Positions 9,741-19,241 of a stretch of 20,656 bases of DNA are shown here, in pieces. Below the pieces are notes generated by a model. That model was not told the origin of the DNA and did not search any database. It saw only the letters and a list, made by a program, of their open reading frames with translations. The number at the start of each line of letters is the position of its first letter. Position 1 is the stretch's first letter. This stretch comes from Asterionellopsis glacialis (lineage: Eukaryota; Bacillariophyta; Plagiogrammaphyceae; Rhaphoneidales; Asterionellopsidaceae): the NCBI GenBank assembly GCA_014885115.2, contig WKLE02000809.1, positions 9,109 to 29,764 on the forward strand. The letters run 5' to 3'. Position numbers and translations under genes: made by a program.

Positions 9741-11350
9741 TTAGTAACAACTCACGTTGGATGATTCTCTCTTTTCAAGGGAACCCTCTGCACCAGCTAC
9801 AGGTGGTTTTTTCCATGGCATACAAACAATAGAACCAAGATTTTTACCTTTTTCCAAATATGTTTGCGCATTACCTACTTGACATAATGCAACACGTTTG
9901 GCGATATTTGGTTTAATTTCATTTCGTTTTAGTAATTCGAAAAGGAATAAAAGATCTTTCTGTAATTGTTGTTTGACAAAAAGACATACCATACCATACA
10001 AATGAAAGGACAAGTAAGAGTGAGGAACAAACTCAAAAAACGAGAAAAAAAACAAGCCCAAAATCATTTTATGGGAGTTTCTTACCTTGTACTTTTCTGG
10101 GTCCTTTTGAAAGCTTTTCCAAATATCATAAGAAAGTGTATTACTCATAAAGTGTTCAGACTTGACTTTTGCCCAATGAGCTGACAGTGGTGCTCCAAAG
10201 AACCCCATGCGCTGTGTTTCCAAATACCCATATAATCCTACACATACGAGTGTACCTCTATCCGATAGAACAGCTCTTGAGGTATTGTATGTTCCATCGG
10301 AACAAGCACTATCAAACACGACATCAATTTTTCCTCGAATCAAAGGGAGCCATTCTTCACTTTCCAAGGGGATTGGTGTAGCTTTCAAGGTTTTCTTAAC
10401 ATAGCTGTGACATCCGAGTGGAGCGGTTGCAAATATAAGTGATGCACGAGCTCGATGTGCCATATGTATTATAGCTTGACCGATAGGACCCGCGCCGCCA
10501 ATAACAAGAATTTTCTTCCCGTGAAGAGAAAAGTACGTTTTCCCTGTGGCTAGTTGCATTGCTTGGTAGGCTGTCATAAATGGAGATACCATACATGCAG
10601 CTTCCGCAGCTTTTACTGATCTTGGAACTTTCACAAGACTACTAGCAGGAACTACTACATACCGAGAATTACCACCATGACGAATCAATGCAGCAACACG
10701 AGTTCCTTGTTGTAGACCATATTCATTTTCAAGTTTTTGAAAGTCGCCGCAATTTTGAATAGTCCCAACAATGTCCGCGCCGGGAGTGCCTGGTAGCGAT
10801 ACTCGATCACTAAATTCCATGTCAAGACCACGTCGCAAGCAACAATCGTGAAGAGATACCGTCGAAGCCTGATATATGCGTCGTTCAAAAACAGTGAATT
10901 TGTTTTAGAAATAATACATCATGCATGCATAGAATAATAATAGAATTGCATTTAGGTCAAAATCGTCTTATTCAAATATTTCCTTACCTCGACCCGCACA
11001 AGGACATCCGTTGCTGATTTAAGTATCGGAAGTTTATCTGACTTTTCTATGTGCATTACCCTTGATGGTTTGTCACCAAATAAAGTGTAAAGAACCCGTC
11101 TTTGTGCAACCTTTCCTCCTACTTCTGATGATTTTGATTCGGCATCATCTTCTGATTCCGCAATGGTAGGTACCGATCTAAACCACGTATCTGAAGTTGC
11201 ATAGTTGGAAAAATCGTCATCTCTGGATTCTACATCTCCGTAGGCACTAGTTTCCGGTGTTCGGCTACGTCCAAAGTTCTTCTTTTCATCCAGTCGCCCC
11301 ACTTGGGATTCATCCTCGGTGCCATAGCGATCACGATTGGTAATCGCCAT
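9741..11350 (-). CDS. MDR-family (quinone oxidoreductase-like) dehydrogenase, three exons
   Basis: Coding segments on the minus strand are 11350-10988, 10868-10086 and 9959-9741, all joined in phase 0, giving 454 residues. After an 83-residue polar extension without known motifs, the medium-chain dehydrogenase/reductase fold begins (RRVLYTLFGDKPSRVMHIEK). The substrate domain shows SLPGTPGADIVGTI at about 144-158, where zinc alcohol dehydrogenases have the GHE zinc-ligand segment, so this is probably a zinc-free, NADPH-type quinone reductase relative. The Rossmann nucleotide motif is KILVIGGAGPIGQA (about 240-253). The C-terminus LGSIVCMPW matches the usual MDR ending, then a 20-residue tail follows. 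Family length is about 320-350, so the excess is mainly the N-terminal extension. It is not a clear targeting peptide: it is Asp/Glu/Ser-rich. It lies head-to-head with the thioredoxin gene, 1.1 kb apart. Substrate unknown. Confidence 0.87.
9960..10085 (-). other. Intron 2 of the MDR gene, 126 nt, frame-preserving
   Basis: On the minus strand the donor is TACAAG|GTAAGA and the acceptor CAATTACAG|AAAGATC. Splicing joins PEKYK to KDLLFLFELLKRNEIKP, which fits the MDR C-terminal helix. The intron is 42 codons long and has no in-frame stop, so unspliced mRNA would encode a longer protein with a hydrophobic insert (LGLFFFSFFEF...). I call it an intron because the inserted sequence is T/Phe-rich and breaks a conserved region. 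Confidence 0.8.
10869..10987 (-). other. Intron 1 of the MDR gene, 119 nt
   Basis: On the minus strand the donor is GTCGAG|GTAAGG and the acceptor CATATATCAG|GCTTCG. Splicing in phase 0 joins VLVRVE to ASTVSLHDCCLRRG, the expected early strand and helix of the MDR substrate domain. Unspliced, the first exon frame stops at 10952. Confidence 0.88.
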
Positions 11351-12490
11351 TATTACGCCCGTGTTCCTGTATTGTCGATTTTATCGTTCAGTGGTCTTTG
11401 ATCCACCTCGTACTCTACAAAACGATGATAAATCTCGGCAAATCTCCTGCTTTCTTGGTGTATTATCGCTTGAACGATCTGTAGGATAACGAGCGATGGC
11501 TCTAAGGTAATTCAAGCTGATGATTTAGGACTACTTCATGAACAGTCAAAGGAAACCCACGTAATCTCTTTGTATCGACCTCCCTCCACACTCAGTCAAT
11601 TGCTGAGTTTTGGCGAAGGAAATGTGAGGTGTGAGGTGTTATCTCACGGAATTGACAATATTATTTTATTCAGCGTTGAATAAAAGTAATCGCTAAAATA
11701 ATAAATGGTATGTCAGGAAAACGTATATTGGAGACAATTTTTTGATAGTAAATCAACACATGAGATTTTACAAACATATTATTATGTAACAGGCCCAATC
11801 CAAAAGGTGTTTCGATAAAGCGAATCTTCTGTCATAAGTACCAGGTACGTCTGAACATACCTCCACATACCAGATACGTATCGGATTTTAGTACTGCTTG
11901 CGGTGCCTGGTATTGAAAGTATCATTTTTACATATCTTACGCAGAAGTATACACTCTAAAACAAGAATCTTCTTGAAACTCTTCGTCCATTCATCCTTCA
12001 ACAATTTTTATCCTTAATGGGTAAAGGCGATCTTGAAGGAGCTTGCGCACAGAAACAGATAACGGTACGTACTAGGTACAGACCATCCATGTAGATACGT
12101 ACATACCGTTGGCACCAGTATGCAGTCCTATGTACCAGGTACCTGGTACGTAGAACTTCGGACTCCGAGTACTACCGGTACTAAAGTCCCAGTCCGACCA
12201 CCCTACCTGGTACCTGTTACCGGTAGGTCCCTACCAGGTAGTACTAAGTACGTCTGATAACTATCAATAAAATACGTGTCAGAAGTCAGAATGCCAAGCT
12301 GGATCGGATCGGGTCGGATTCAAACAAGAAAATCTGCTTCTTGACACTTTCTTCTGTTTCTCACTTTGAACTCTCTAGAGGAGCCAGCCTAAATGATAAA
12401 CTATTAGCACAGCACAAGTCACATACACAGTATCGTTATTGTACGAGATAACTTCGTGTCAATAAGCTAGCTCTTTAATAAGGATCGAAA
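11351..12490. other. Divergent intergenic region between MDR and thioredoxin genes
   Basis: These 1.1 kb separate two head-to-head genes and should contain both promoters. I see no coding frame and no clear TATA or known operator. Positions 11838-12255 hold palindrome island B. A small GGATC/GGGTC repeat lies at about 12301-12318. The AT-rich stretch 11640-11790 shows nothing distinct. Confidence 0.65.
11838..12255. repeat. GGTACC palindrome island B
   Basis: This is a looser version of the 240-660 island: degenerate GTACC/GGTAC elements with CAGG/CCTG joints, including a perfect 18-bp palindrome GTACCAGGTACCTGGTAC at 12132-12149 and clusters at 11838-11910 and 12064-12255. Only two exact GGTACC hexamers remain (12138, 12209), so copies here look more diverged. 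Confidence 0.7.
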
Positions 12491-13278
12491 ATGGTCTATC
12501 TGCTTGGTGTTATTCTAGCCTGTGCATATTTGCCATCTCTGGTGGTGGCTTTCTCAAGTCTCCAACCGTCCTTGCTCCCAGCATCAAGCCGACAAGGACG
12601 TTGGTTTCCTTCTGTCGTAGCAAGACAACCTTTTGATCGTAACATTTCTCTTGGTGTAGGAGGAATGATGGATCTGAATGATGAGAATTATGCTAAATTG
12701 TTAAATGGACAAAAGGCAACTCTTGTGGATGCATGCGCTATATGGTGTGGACCTTGCAAACTAATTGAGCCTGTGCTTGATCGATGTGCAACCAAATGGT
12801 CCGAAACAATTGAAATGGCCAAATTCGATGTGGAAGCAAAAAATCCCAATCTCAAAGTTGTAAGATTCATATATTTTTTGTGTCTTTTAGGGTATTTTGG
12901 GCGCACGCACCATAATATTGATATGATATAATATGTTTAAAATTCAACCTCACCCTTCCGTTTGTAACATTACACACCTCATGTACATGCACGCATGCGA
13001 TGATAATATAGGAAATGCTCTTGCAAAATGTAATGCCACAAAGTTTACCCTCCCTAATACTCTTTCAGAATGGAAAAGCCTTGGCAAAACACAATGGTGT
13101 TATTACGGAAGAACAACTTGATGATTTTTTGGAGACACATCTCCAACATGCCAGTAGCAGTACTTCTGATGAAGATTCTTCCGTCAAGAGCAGTGTAAAT
13201 ATGGAACCAAAGAAAAAGAAAGCTGGCTATGTCAGTTTTTCAAATGATCGAGATGATTATATGCTTTCAAACCTTTAA
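12491..13278 (+). CDS. Thioredoxin, probably plastid-targeted (two exons)
   Basis: Coding segments 12491-12859 and 13012-13278 join in phase 0 to give 211 residues. The N-terminus is a hydrophobic signal peptide (MVYLLGVILACAYLPSLVVA) followed by FSSLQPSLLPASSRQGRW, a Phe +1 transit-peptide-like stretch rich in Ser and Arg and low in acids, as in diatom plastid preproteins. The redox site WCGPC is at 85-89 and the cis-Pro is P136 in SLPSLILFQNGKAL. This is a disulfide reductase that passes electrons from thioredoxin reductases to target enzymes. Oddities: the segment before the site reads VDACAIWCGPC instead of the usual VDFWA-type, adding Cys82; the loop between the NP turn and the cis-Pro is about five residues longer than in E. 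coli thioredoxin; and a 45-residue Ser/Lys tail follows the last helix. The thioredoxin type (m, x, y or other) is not certain. Confidence 0.92.
12860..13011 (+). other. Intron of the thioredoxin gene, 152 nt
   Basis: Donor AAAGTT|GTAAGA and acceptor ATATAG|GAAATG join NPNLKV to EMLLQNVMPQSLPSLILF in phase 0, restoring the thioredoxin fold up to the cis-proline strand. The unspliced frame stops at 12931, before the cis-proline. Confidence 0.88.
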
Positions 13279-13906
13279 CAAAATACAGTCAGTAATAATG
13301 CAGAATAATTGCAGTAAGCGTCATTGATCCCCCCTTCTAATCTAAGCAAACAAGAATGATAAAAGGCACATGATATTTAGAGAGGGAAGGCCACATGCAA
13401 CGATAATACAGATATTAGTCTCTAGATAGTAATCCTAATTTTAGAAAATTGATTTGTTCCCTTCAAGACAGCCAAAAACCTGAGAAAGTCAGGTCTTGGA
13501 CCAGGTTCTACTCTCTCTACTAGAGGACAACTGTACGGGATGTCCTACTCGTACTAGGTAGGATGTGTATGTTACAGATCTACGTGGTAATATTACCAAT
13601 ACTTGCATACATGTAGGATGGCTTATTTCCCGGACACTTCTCTCATTTCCCTCTCATCTCATCTCTCCCGCCGAGCTATTTGGCTTGCCCAACACCATTG
13701 TCATATTCTGTAATCGTACGAGTACAGTCTGTATTCCACGAAAGGAAAAAGTTTCGCCTCCTGTTACACGCACCATCCATCCTGAAAGCTCATGGGGAAC
13801 TGTCTTCTTGTTGTTGATGACACAGTTCTTCCGTTTCCCTTTCGCTGTTAGTACGCCACTTAGAGAGTAATTGGTACCATTGGTAGACTAAGTGAAGTTT
13901 TCTAGC
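13279..13906. other. Intergenic between thioredoxin and TEL2 genes
   Basis: About 630 bp with no supported gene. It holds the thioredoxin 3' UTR and TEL2 promoter. A few isolated elements like those of the palindrome islands occur (for example ACTAGGTAGG near 13553 and GGTACC at 13873), but there is no island. An open frame at 13565-13870 lacks any protein feature and is not called. Confidence 0.6.
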
Positions 13907-16900
13907 ATGTCAGAAGATTCTAATCTAACAACGACATTACAACTTCTTGATCCATGCGTGACAGCATCATCCAAAGAAGAATTGATATTGGCATTGGAAA
14001 ATCTTTCCGAGAATATTAAATCACTTGATTCTACTGGTGGTGGCAGTAGTAGAGATCAAAAGCAACAAATCGCATCCTTCCTTGTGAAAGAAATTACAGT
14101 ATCATCTTTATCTAGTGAAACTCTACAAAAAAGGTTTGACAAATGTCTCGAGGCGTGTGGATTACTTCTGGTTGTGACAGATGTTTATGTTCCAATCCTA
14201 CTTGAGATTGCCCAACCAAAGTCATCATCATTAGTTACAAAAGGGGCCACAACAACGACAATAGTAAATAAAAAAAATGGCAATGTGGATGCGTCAACTG
14301 CTGAAGCTTCGGGTGATGATAATGATGCTAGTACAAACAAGGATGATGATGATTCCTCTTCATTTTACCTTCAAACAGTTCTACAACAGATACGACGTTT
14401 ATTTTTGTCTAGTCCTGATTCATCGGAACATATTCTTATCAAATTATTAATTCAGGAGTATGAAAAACAAATAGACACGACTACTACTAGGAAAGAAGAA
14501 GAAGAAGAAGAAAGAATATCGCCAACCGTGATAACCACAACAACAAAGTCAAGAACAGCATCATCACCCATAAAACACTTATGCAGTACAATTCTACGCC
14601 TTCCTGTCCAAATTGCTGCAGCATGTCATACAAAACAATTGATGTTGCCTACATGGGCAATTCGGAGTCGTTTTTACACTCGTTTGGTAGAATGCGCAAT
14701 GGTGGCTTCTCTTTGGGCGGTAACAAATCATAATAATGATGGAGACAAAGACAACATTCCGCCTATTATGAATGCTACTCAACAATACGTGACATCACTA
14801 GTTCCAGTAATCATGAATTATGGCGGTGGCGGCGGTAGTGGAATAAACTCTACAGGTGATCCTGTAGCATTAGGACTTTATCGTTCCTATCAACGGATTC
14901 TTGCCACGGGAGATATTATGTTGGGCAATAATGACATCCGCAGTGGTAGTACGAGCGGTCAAGAGCAACAAGAATTGTTGTTTTCCAGATTGATATTTCA
15001 ATCTATGAAGGCTCTACTGCCAAATGTTCGACAATGTGCTATGCTCTTGAGATCGATTTTAAAACAATCAATATCAACAATGCCAGCACCGATAGAACAA
15101 CAATTACAAAAACAACAACAACTCAAAAATAAAAAACAGCAAACAAGACAGAGAAACCTTTTACCATACAAGCACCATATCATATCTTACTTGCAAGTGA
15201 CATGCCAAGATACTTTACAATATTCTCGTCAAATACGAGATGCTTTCATACGATTTGTAATCCTTTCACCATCGTCGTCGTCATCATCATCATCAATACC
15301 TCATCAAATATTAGACTTTGAACCTCAGTGTGTGGCTATTTTGTTAAGTAAATGCAATCAAAACTGCTCTTTCGCGACATCAGATGATGATGAAGATGAT
15401 GATGACAGCGATACTGATACTGATGACGACAATGACAGCACTACAATTGTAAAGAATGTTCTTCGTAAATCTATGGAACTTGTGGCTCAAACATGGTGTG
15501 AAACTCTTTTCGTGCACCACACAGACACAAAGCAACAACAATATGTAACAGAATTTTTACGTACTGCACTTTTGTTCCTTCAAACACAGGAAGGCGACAA
15601 AGACAGCAACAATGATTACAATCTGAATGCGATTTCCTCTTTATTGATATCATGTTTACTACGTGGTGTTTCGGTAAGATTAGACTCAAGTAGTTATGAC
15701 ATTCGAAAAGATGGCATGGTCATCGGAGAACTACTTAGCAAACAACTTGGACAAGAATTGCACTTTGATGAATTAAGTGAAAAAGATCGTGACGAAAAAA
15801 ATAATGATGATATTCTAAATCTAGTGAGTAAAGATTTGATGAAGTTCGTGCCAAATGATGATCTTGGTGAAGAAATAATTAGGAATCGAGGTGCACCCAC
15901 AGTATTAGCTGTTACTTTGGACCCTGACGAAGAGTATGTAAGTGATGACAGTAGCGACGAAGGTGACGATAATGGTGATTACATGATATCTGCGGATAGC
16001 AGTTGCAGTAGTCCCCGGGGTGATATCTATAAACGCAGTGGCGACGGGGGAGCTGATAGCGAAGACGATGCCAATAGCTCCTTGTGTTATTCAGATGATG
16101 ATAATGTTCTTCTTCCGTACAACTTGGAAGATGATGAAGAAGACTTACGTGAAACCCAACGACCATTCTATCTTCGAGATTGCCTGGATCTTCTTCGGGC
16201 GTCCAATGAAGATGACAATGCCTATTCAAGTCACCAAACAGCTCTTCAAGAAGTTACAAAATTGGTGCGCTCCAAGCCAGTAGATCTACATGATTTGGCA
16301 TCCTCACTTGCCAAGGAACTTTTGTACATGGAAAATAAGTTCAATATAGCTCGATTCACAGAACTACGTCAGTCAGGGCTAGTAGCCTTGGCAGTTGAGG
16401 AACCCGTGTCAGTTAGTAGGGTCTTAATTGGAGACGTATTTGAGAACATCGGTTTAGGAACAAGATTAGAGTGCCTTGTTACATTAGAGCAGGCTGCATA
16501 TGAGCTTTCGGGGGCTAAGGCACTGGATGAAAGCCGTAAAGCACGAAAAAAGCAATTTCAACAAGATATGACAACCAATGAACCTAAGATTTCTGGCAAC
16601 CGCCGATTGGTTCATAAAAGCAAGACAGAGTCACCCCAAAATATTGTGGAGGATGGTACGAACCGTGTAGAAAGAGCCATTACATCTATTGAACGCAGGA
16701 CACGACGTTGGGGTCAAAGTCGTCAGAAAACAATGCCATCGGTGACTGTCTCAAATCGATTTGGTCCCATTGCACCATTGCAATTTTACTCGTTGCTGGA
16801 AGAATTCGTAAAATGTAAAGAAGATTCATCTCTTTGGAGTGGTGCAAACGGATCGCGACTGCTCTCAAGCTGTCTAATAACATTGGCAACCTTCGTCGAG

Positions 16901-17239
16901 TGTTCTGGAATGCACTCGGGAACAGATCTTTTAGCAAAGCATCTGTTTGAGTTAGCGTGGTCTTTTCGCAGCATTGAGGCACAAGAGGTGCGGTCTGCTG
17001 TCTTAGTGGCCTTAGCTAACTGTATTCCTTTTCTTAATCCCGTGTTTTTTGTTAATGTTCTAAACGGGGAAAGTCTTGACGGATTCTCAGAATTTCTATC
17101 AAAGAGTTCTCTGGATGACCCAGATCAAGATTGTCGCAGGCTTGCAAGAGGTATCGCCCAAAACATGGGTGCAGCAATGTCTGCGCTGGAATTGGGCATG
17201 GCAGATAATAATCTTGGATTCAGCAGTCCTATGACTTAA
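13907..17239 (+). CDS. TELO2: TEL2/TELO2 homologue (TTT complex subunit)
   Basis: A single-exon frame from ATG 13907 gives 1,110 residues; the in-frame codon at 13892 is GTG, so the ATG is preferred. The C-terminal part carries the TEL2 signature: PFYLRDCLDLLRAS near 753, then LASSLAKELLYMENKF, FTELRQSGLVALAVEEPVSV, LECLVTLEQAAYELSG, FGPIAPLQFYSLLEEF at about 952, and LATFVECSGM...LFELAWSFR...EVRSAVLVALAN. These parallel the human and yeast proteins block for block. TEL2, with TTI1 and TTI2, helps HSP90/R2TP assemble and stabilise PIKK kinases (TOR, ATM, ATR, SMG1). The protein is longer than human TELO2 (837 residues) because of low-complexity insertions: Asp/Ser runs at about 480-510 and an acidic block just before the signature (about 665-745). 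The N-terminal half matches weakly, as expected for a helical solenoid. It converges with the IQ-protein gene, 234 bp away. Confidence 0.88.
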   Translation: MSEDSNLTTTLQLLDPCVTASSKEELILALENLSENIKSLDSTGGGSSRDQKQQIASFLVKEITVSSLSSETLQKRFDKCLEACGLLLVVTDVYVPILLEIAQPKSSSLVTKGATTTTIVNKKNGNVDASTAEASGDDNDASTNKDDDDSSSFYLQTVLQQIRRLFLSSPDSSEHILIKLLIQEYEKQIDTTTTRKEEEEEERISPTVITTTTKSRTASSPIKHLCSTILRLPVQIAAACHTKQLMLPTWAIRSRFYTRLVECAMVASLWAVTNHNNDGDKDNIPPIMNATQQYVTSLVPVIMNYGGGGGSGINSTGDPVALGLYRSYQRILATGDIMLGNNDIRSGSTSGQEQQELLFSRLIFQSMKALLPNVRQCAMLLRSILKQSISTMPAPIEQQLQKQQQLKNKKQQTRQRNLLPYKHHIISYLQVTCQDTLQYSRQIRDAFIRFVILSPSSSSSSSSIPHQILDFEPQCVAILLSKCNQNCSFATSDDDEDDDDSDTDTDDDNDSTTIVKNVLRKSMELVAQTWCETLFVHHTDTKQQQYVTEFLRTALLFLQTQEGDKDSNNDYNLNAISSLLISCLLRGVSVRLDSSSYDIRKDGMVIGELLSKQLGQELHFDELSEKDRDEKNNDDILNLVSKDLMKFVPNDDLGEEIIRNRGAPTVLAVTLDPDEEYVSDDSSDEGDDNGDYMISADSSCSSPRGDIYKRSGDGGADSEDDANSSLCYSDDDNVLLPYNLEDDEEDLRETQRPFYLRDCLDLLRASNEDDNAYSSHQTALQEVTKLVRSKPVDLHDLASSLAKELLYMENKFNIARFTELRQSGLVALAVEEPVSVSRVLIGDVFENIGLGTRLECLVTLEQAAYELSGAKALDESRKARKKQFQQDMTTNEPKISGNRRLVHKSKTESPQNIVEDGTNRVERAITSIERRTRRWGQSRQKTMPSVTVSNRFGPIAPLQFYSLLEEFVKCKEDSSLWSGANGSRLLSSCLITLATFVECSGMHSGTDLLAKHLFELAWSFRSIEAQEVRSAVLVALANCIPFLNPVFFVNVLNGESLDGFSEFLSKSSLDDPDQDCRRLARGIAQNMGAAMSALELGMADNNLGFSSPMT

Positions 17240-17473
17240 ACAGTATAGAAAAGAACAGCGAGAATGAATCTATCAAAGCTTTATTACTTTACTTGCATTA
17301 TTAAAAAAATCCTTTTTCAATATCAATAACTTTACTTAAACTCATTTTCACTCTTATTTATATTTACACACATTGATCAAAGTTAGAATTTTCCCTGTGT
17401 CCGAGAATGACCTAATGACTTGCTAAACTAAACTTAGATGGCTGGGAGGGCATTCTCTGGTCTGTTCCGTGTC

Positions 17474-18232
17474 TTATTCCTTCTTACGACGATGCCTAGG
17501 AAGCACATTCTTGGGGGACAATGTCATGGTTCTACTTACTTTGTCAGTTTCTTTGAGAAAACTGGATTTGTTCGATCTCTTTTTAGAAAAAGAGAAGACT
17601 TTTCTTATTCCTAGGTTGCTTTTTTTGGCTTTCTCAGTGCTCGTTTTTTCAGCGGAATCCCGATCTTCTTTTTCTTCCACGTTCGTGCAATCGTCCTTTT
17701 CAATTTTCTCGTCTCTCTCCTGGTCCATCGGTGCACTTTCTTCCGTATTCTTCTTTCTCTCGATCACTGCAAGTACACGTGTGAGAGCCGCCATGCGTCC
17801 AACAACAAGTTCTCTGGTCGACTTCCTGGTGATCATACCCCTAACGTGACTTTGGATACAAGTAGCGGCTTGCTGACGAAGAATCTCTTCGCTTTTGTTC
17901 TTAGCTAATAATGTTCGCGTACGACTCTGGATAAGAGCCGCCGCTTTTTCACGTAAAATGCGTTCCTGTTCTTCACGTTCTTCTCTTAAAATACGTTCTT
18001 GTTCTTCTCGTTCTTTCTGAAGAGCTAAGTTCACTTCACGTACTCTTCCTGGACATGAGATTGGCTCGTCAACAACTTTTGGAACATCCGCAGACTTTAG
18101 CTCTTCAACATCCTCCGTTTCGCTTGTAACGATGGCATCATCGACAGTTGATTTTTCTTCACGAAAGTCCTCGATAGTCGGCGGGGTGCTCCCAACATAG
18201 AAGTTGCAAAATCTATCGATGAACATTGACAT
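17474..18232 (-). CDS. IQ-motif protein with basic C-terminal motif
   Basis: An uninterrupted 252-residue frame starts at the ATG ending at 18232, with an in-frame stop a few codons upstream, and ends with TAA at 17474. Two IQ motifs are visible: IQSRTRTLLAK at 101-111 (degenerate) and IQSHVRGMITR at 126-136 (a full match to IQxxxRGxxxR). They usually bind calmodulin or related EF-hand light chains. Before them is a charged helix with two 11-residue copies of EREEQERILRE (74-95), likely coiled coil or a single alpha helix. The C-terminus is basic, with LGIRKVFSFSKKR at 208-219. A near copy of that motif ends the neighbouring protein encoded at 19242-20656, so the two may be relatives. Catalytic domains are absent. 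I do not recognise the gene. Confidence 0.77.
   Translation of the reverse strand: MSMFIDRFCNFYVGSTPPTIEDFREEKSTVDDAIVTSETEDVEELKSADVPKVVDEPISCPGRVREVNLALQKEREEQERILREEREEQERILREKAAALIQSRTRTLLAKNKSEEILRQQAATCIQSHVRGMITRKSTRELVVGRMAALTRVLAVIERKKNTEESAPMDQERDEKIEKDDCTNVEEKEDRDSAEKTSTEKAKKSNLGIRKVFSFSKKRSNKSSFLKETDKVSRTMTLSPKNVLPRHRRKKE
17948..18013 (-). repeat. 33-nt coding duplication in the IQ protein
   Basis: Two adjacent 33-nt units encode identical EREEQERILRE peptides, placed directly before the first IQ motif. Confidence 0.85.
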
Positions 18233-18435
18233 GTTGAGCTTGGATCACTTTGATGAAACAATAATATATCTTATAAAGATGGTGCGAGGTAGTGAATATG
18301 ACAGAATTGTGGCATACAAAATTTCGAACTTCATCTCTCTAGAGAAGAGTGCTATGACCTAGAGATTCCACCTGATACAGTACTGGTATTATTAAAATAA
18401 TACATGGTAATTAATAGTTGAGCTACTGCATACCA

Positions 18436-18460
18436 TACCAGGTAAAAAATTTACCTGGTA
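18436..18460. repeat. Hairpin, 11-bp stem and AAA loop
   Basis: TACCAGGTAAA and TTTACCTGGTA are exact reverse complements separated by AAA. The right arm is shared with the 16-bp palindrome at 18452-18467, so two alternative foldings compete. Confidence 0.85.
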
Positions 18461-18541
18461 CCAGGTATTCATATTATTCTACAGTACTTGGAATTTTTTA
18501 GCGATGCACATCATTCCTGCTCGATGGCGAGTGCTGTACCT

Positions 18542-18561
18542 GGTACCTGGTACCAGGTACC
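18542..18561. repeat. Perfect 20-bp palindrome
   Basis: GGTACCTGGTACCAGGTACC reads the same on both strands and contains three GGTACC hexamers. It is the clearest single example of the island building block. Confidence 0.9.
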
Positions 18562-19241
18562 GTACCAGGTACTCTTGTTGGATCCTACCACCGTATCTGG
18601 AATAAACTGTACCAGGTACAGCGTACTTCAGACGGAAAATAGAAACGATGTGCGGTATGTCGTTGGATCGCCAAAAACATTTTTTGAAATTACCAAGTTA
18701 CGTTGGGTACTGGTACCAAGGTACCAGGTACGTTTGTAATAGGCGTTGAAGTTCACTCCTATTCTTTGACTGGTTCGGAGTGGCCAACCTGGTAGAGTTT
18801 AGATACTTCCTCTAGAGAGTGACTTAACGGTACGTACCGTACCAGGTAGGTCCTAACTAGGAGCTTAGTACCGGTATTAATACCTGGTAACAGTTGTAAA
18901 TGCTGGTATGTTTCACTTTTAATATATAATATAGGTTTAGTTTTCTAAATTTTTGTTTTCGACGGAGGCAGGGATGGCGTGTCTTACTTGCTTGAACCAT
19001 GCCCATACAGGAACGGTTCCAATAATTTACTGCGTGCAATTCAATGAACATCTGCATAGTTCGTGGAGCCAACCTGTAATTGATCTTAAATTCAACAACT
19101 ATATTACTCTTTTTAAACTTAGATACGATTACATTGTACTTTAAGCGTTTTTGGTACCTATTGAAGTGGCTACCTTTACTGCTTTTATTTGGTGATACTC
19201 TTTTTGTAACTCTGTTTGAAACGGTATTTCATGGATGAAGC

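Larger units (their letters stand above)
18360..18900. repeat. GGTACC palindrome island C
   Basis: At least six GGTACC hexamers (18457, 18542, 18549, 18556, 18712, 18720) occur with many variants. Clear structures include an 11-bp perfect hairpin with a 3-nt loop at 18436-18460, an overlapping 16-bp palindrome TACCTGGTACCAGGTA at 18452-18467, and a 20-bp palindrome at 18542-18561. The TACC(T/A)GG building block is the same as in the islands at 240-660 and 11838-12255. Confidence 0.8.
18233..19241. other. Intergenic, no supported gene, with palindrome island
   Basis: About 1 kb lies between the IQ-protein gene and the acidic repeat protein gene, which are both on the minus strand. It should contain the IQ-gene promoter and the 3' end of the right-hand gene. 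Palindrome island C fills 18360-18900. The remainder, 18900-19241, is AT-rich; short frames on both strands there show no domain. Confidence 0.65.

Noticed and set aside
9503..9832. Plus-strand 109-codon frame with Phe-rich peptide
   Set aside because: It is antisense to the last MDR exon and its repetitiveness comes from the 9587-9737 duplication.
13565..13870. Open frame upstream of TEL2
   Set aside because: No domain, and TEL2 has a good ATG at 13907; more likely 5' flank or UTR.
18488..18739. Plus-strand frame beginning MEFFSDAHHSC, slightly like the SMMEYFSS segment of the right-hand protein
   Set aside because: The rest of the peptide is translated palindrome repeats, and it is on the opposite strand to that family; the likeness is probably chance.
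18760..18800. Possible tRNA-like GGTTCGGAGTGGCCAACC stretch
   Set aside because: No acceptor, anticodon or D arms can be paired around it.
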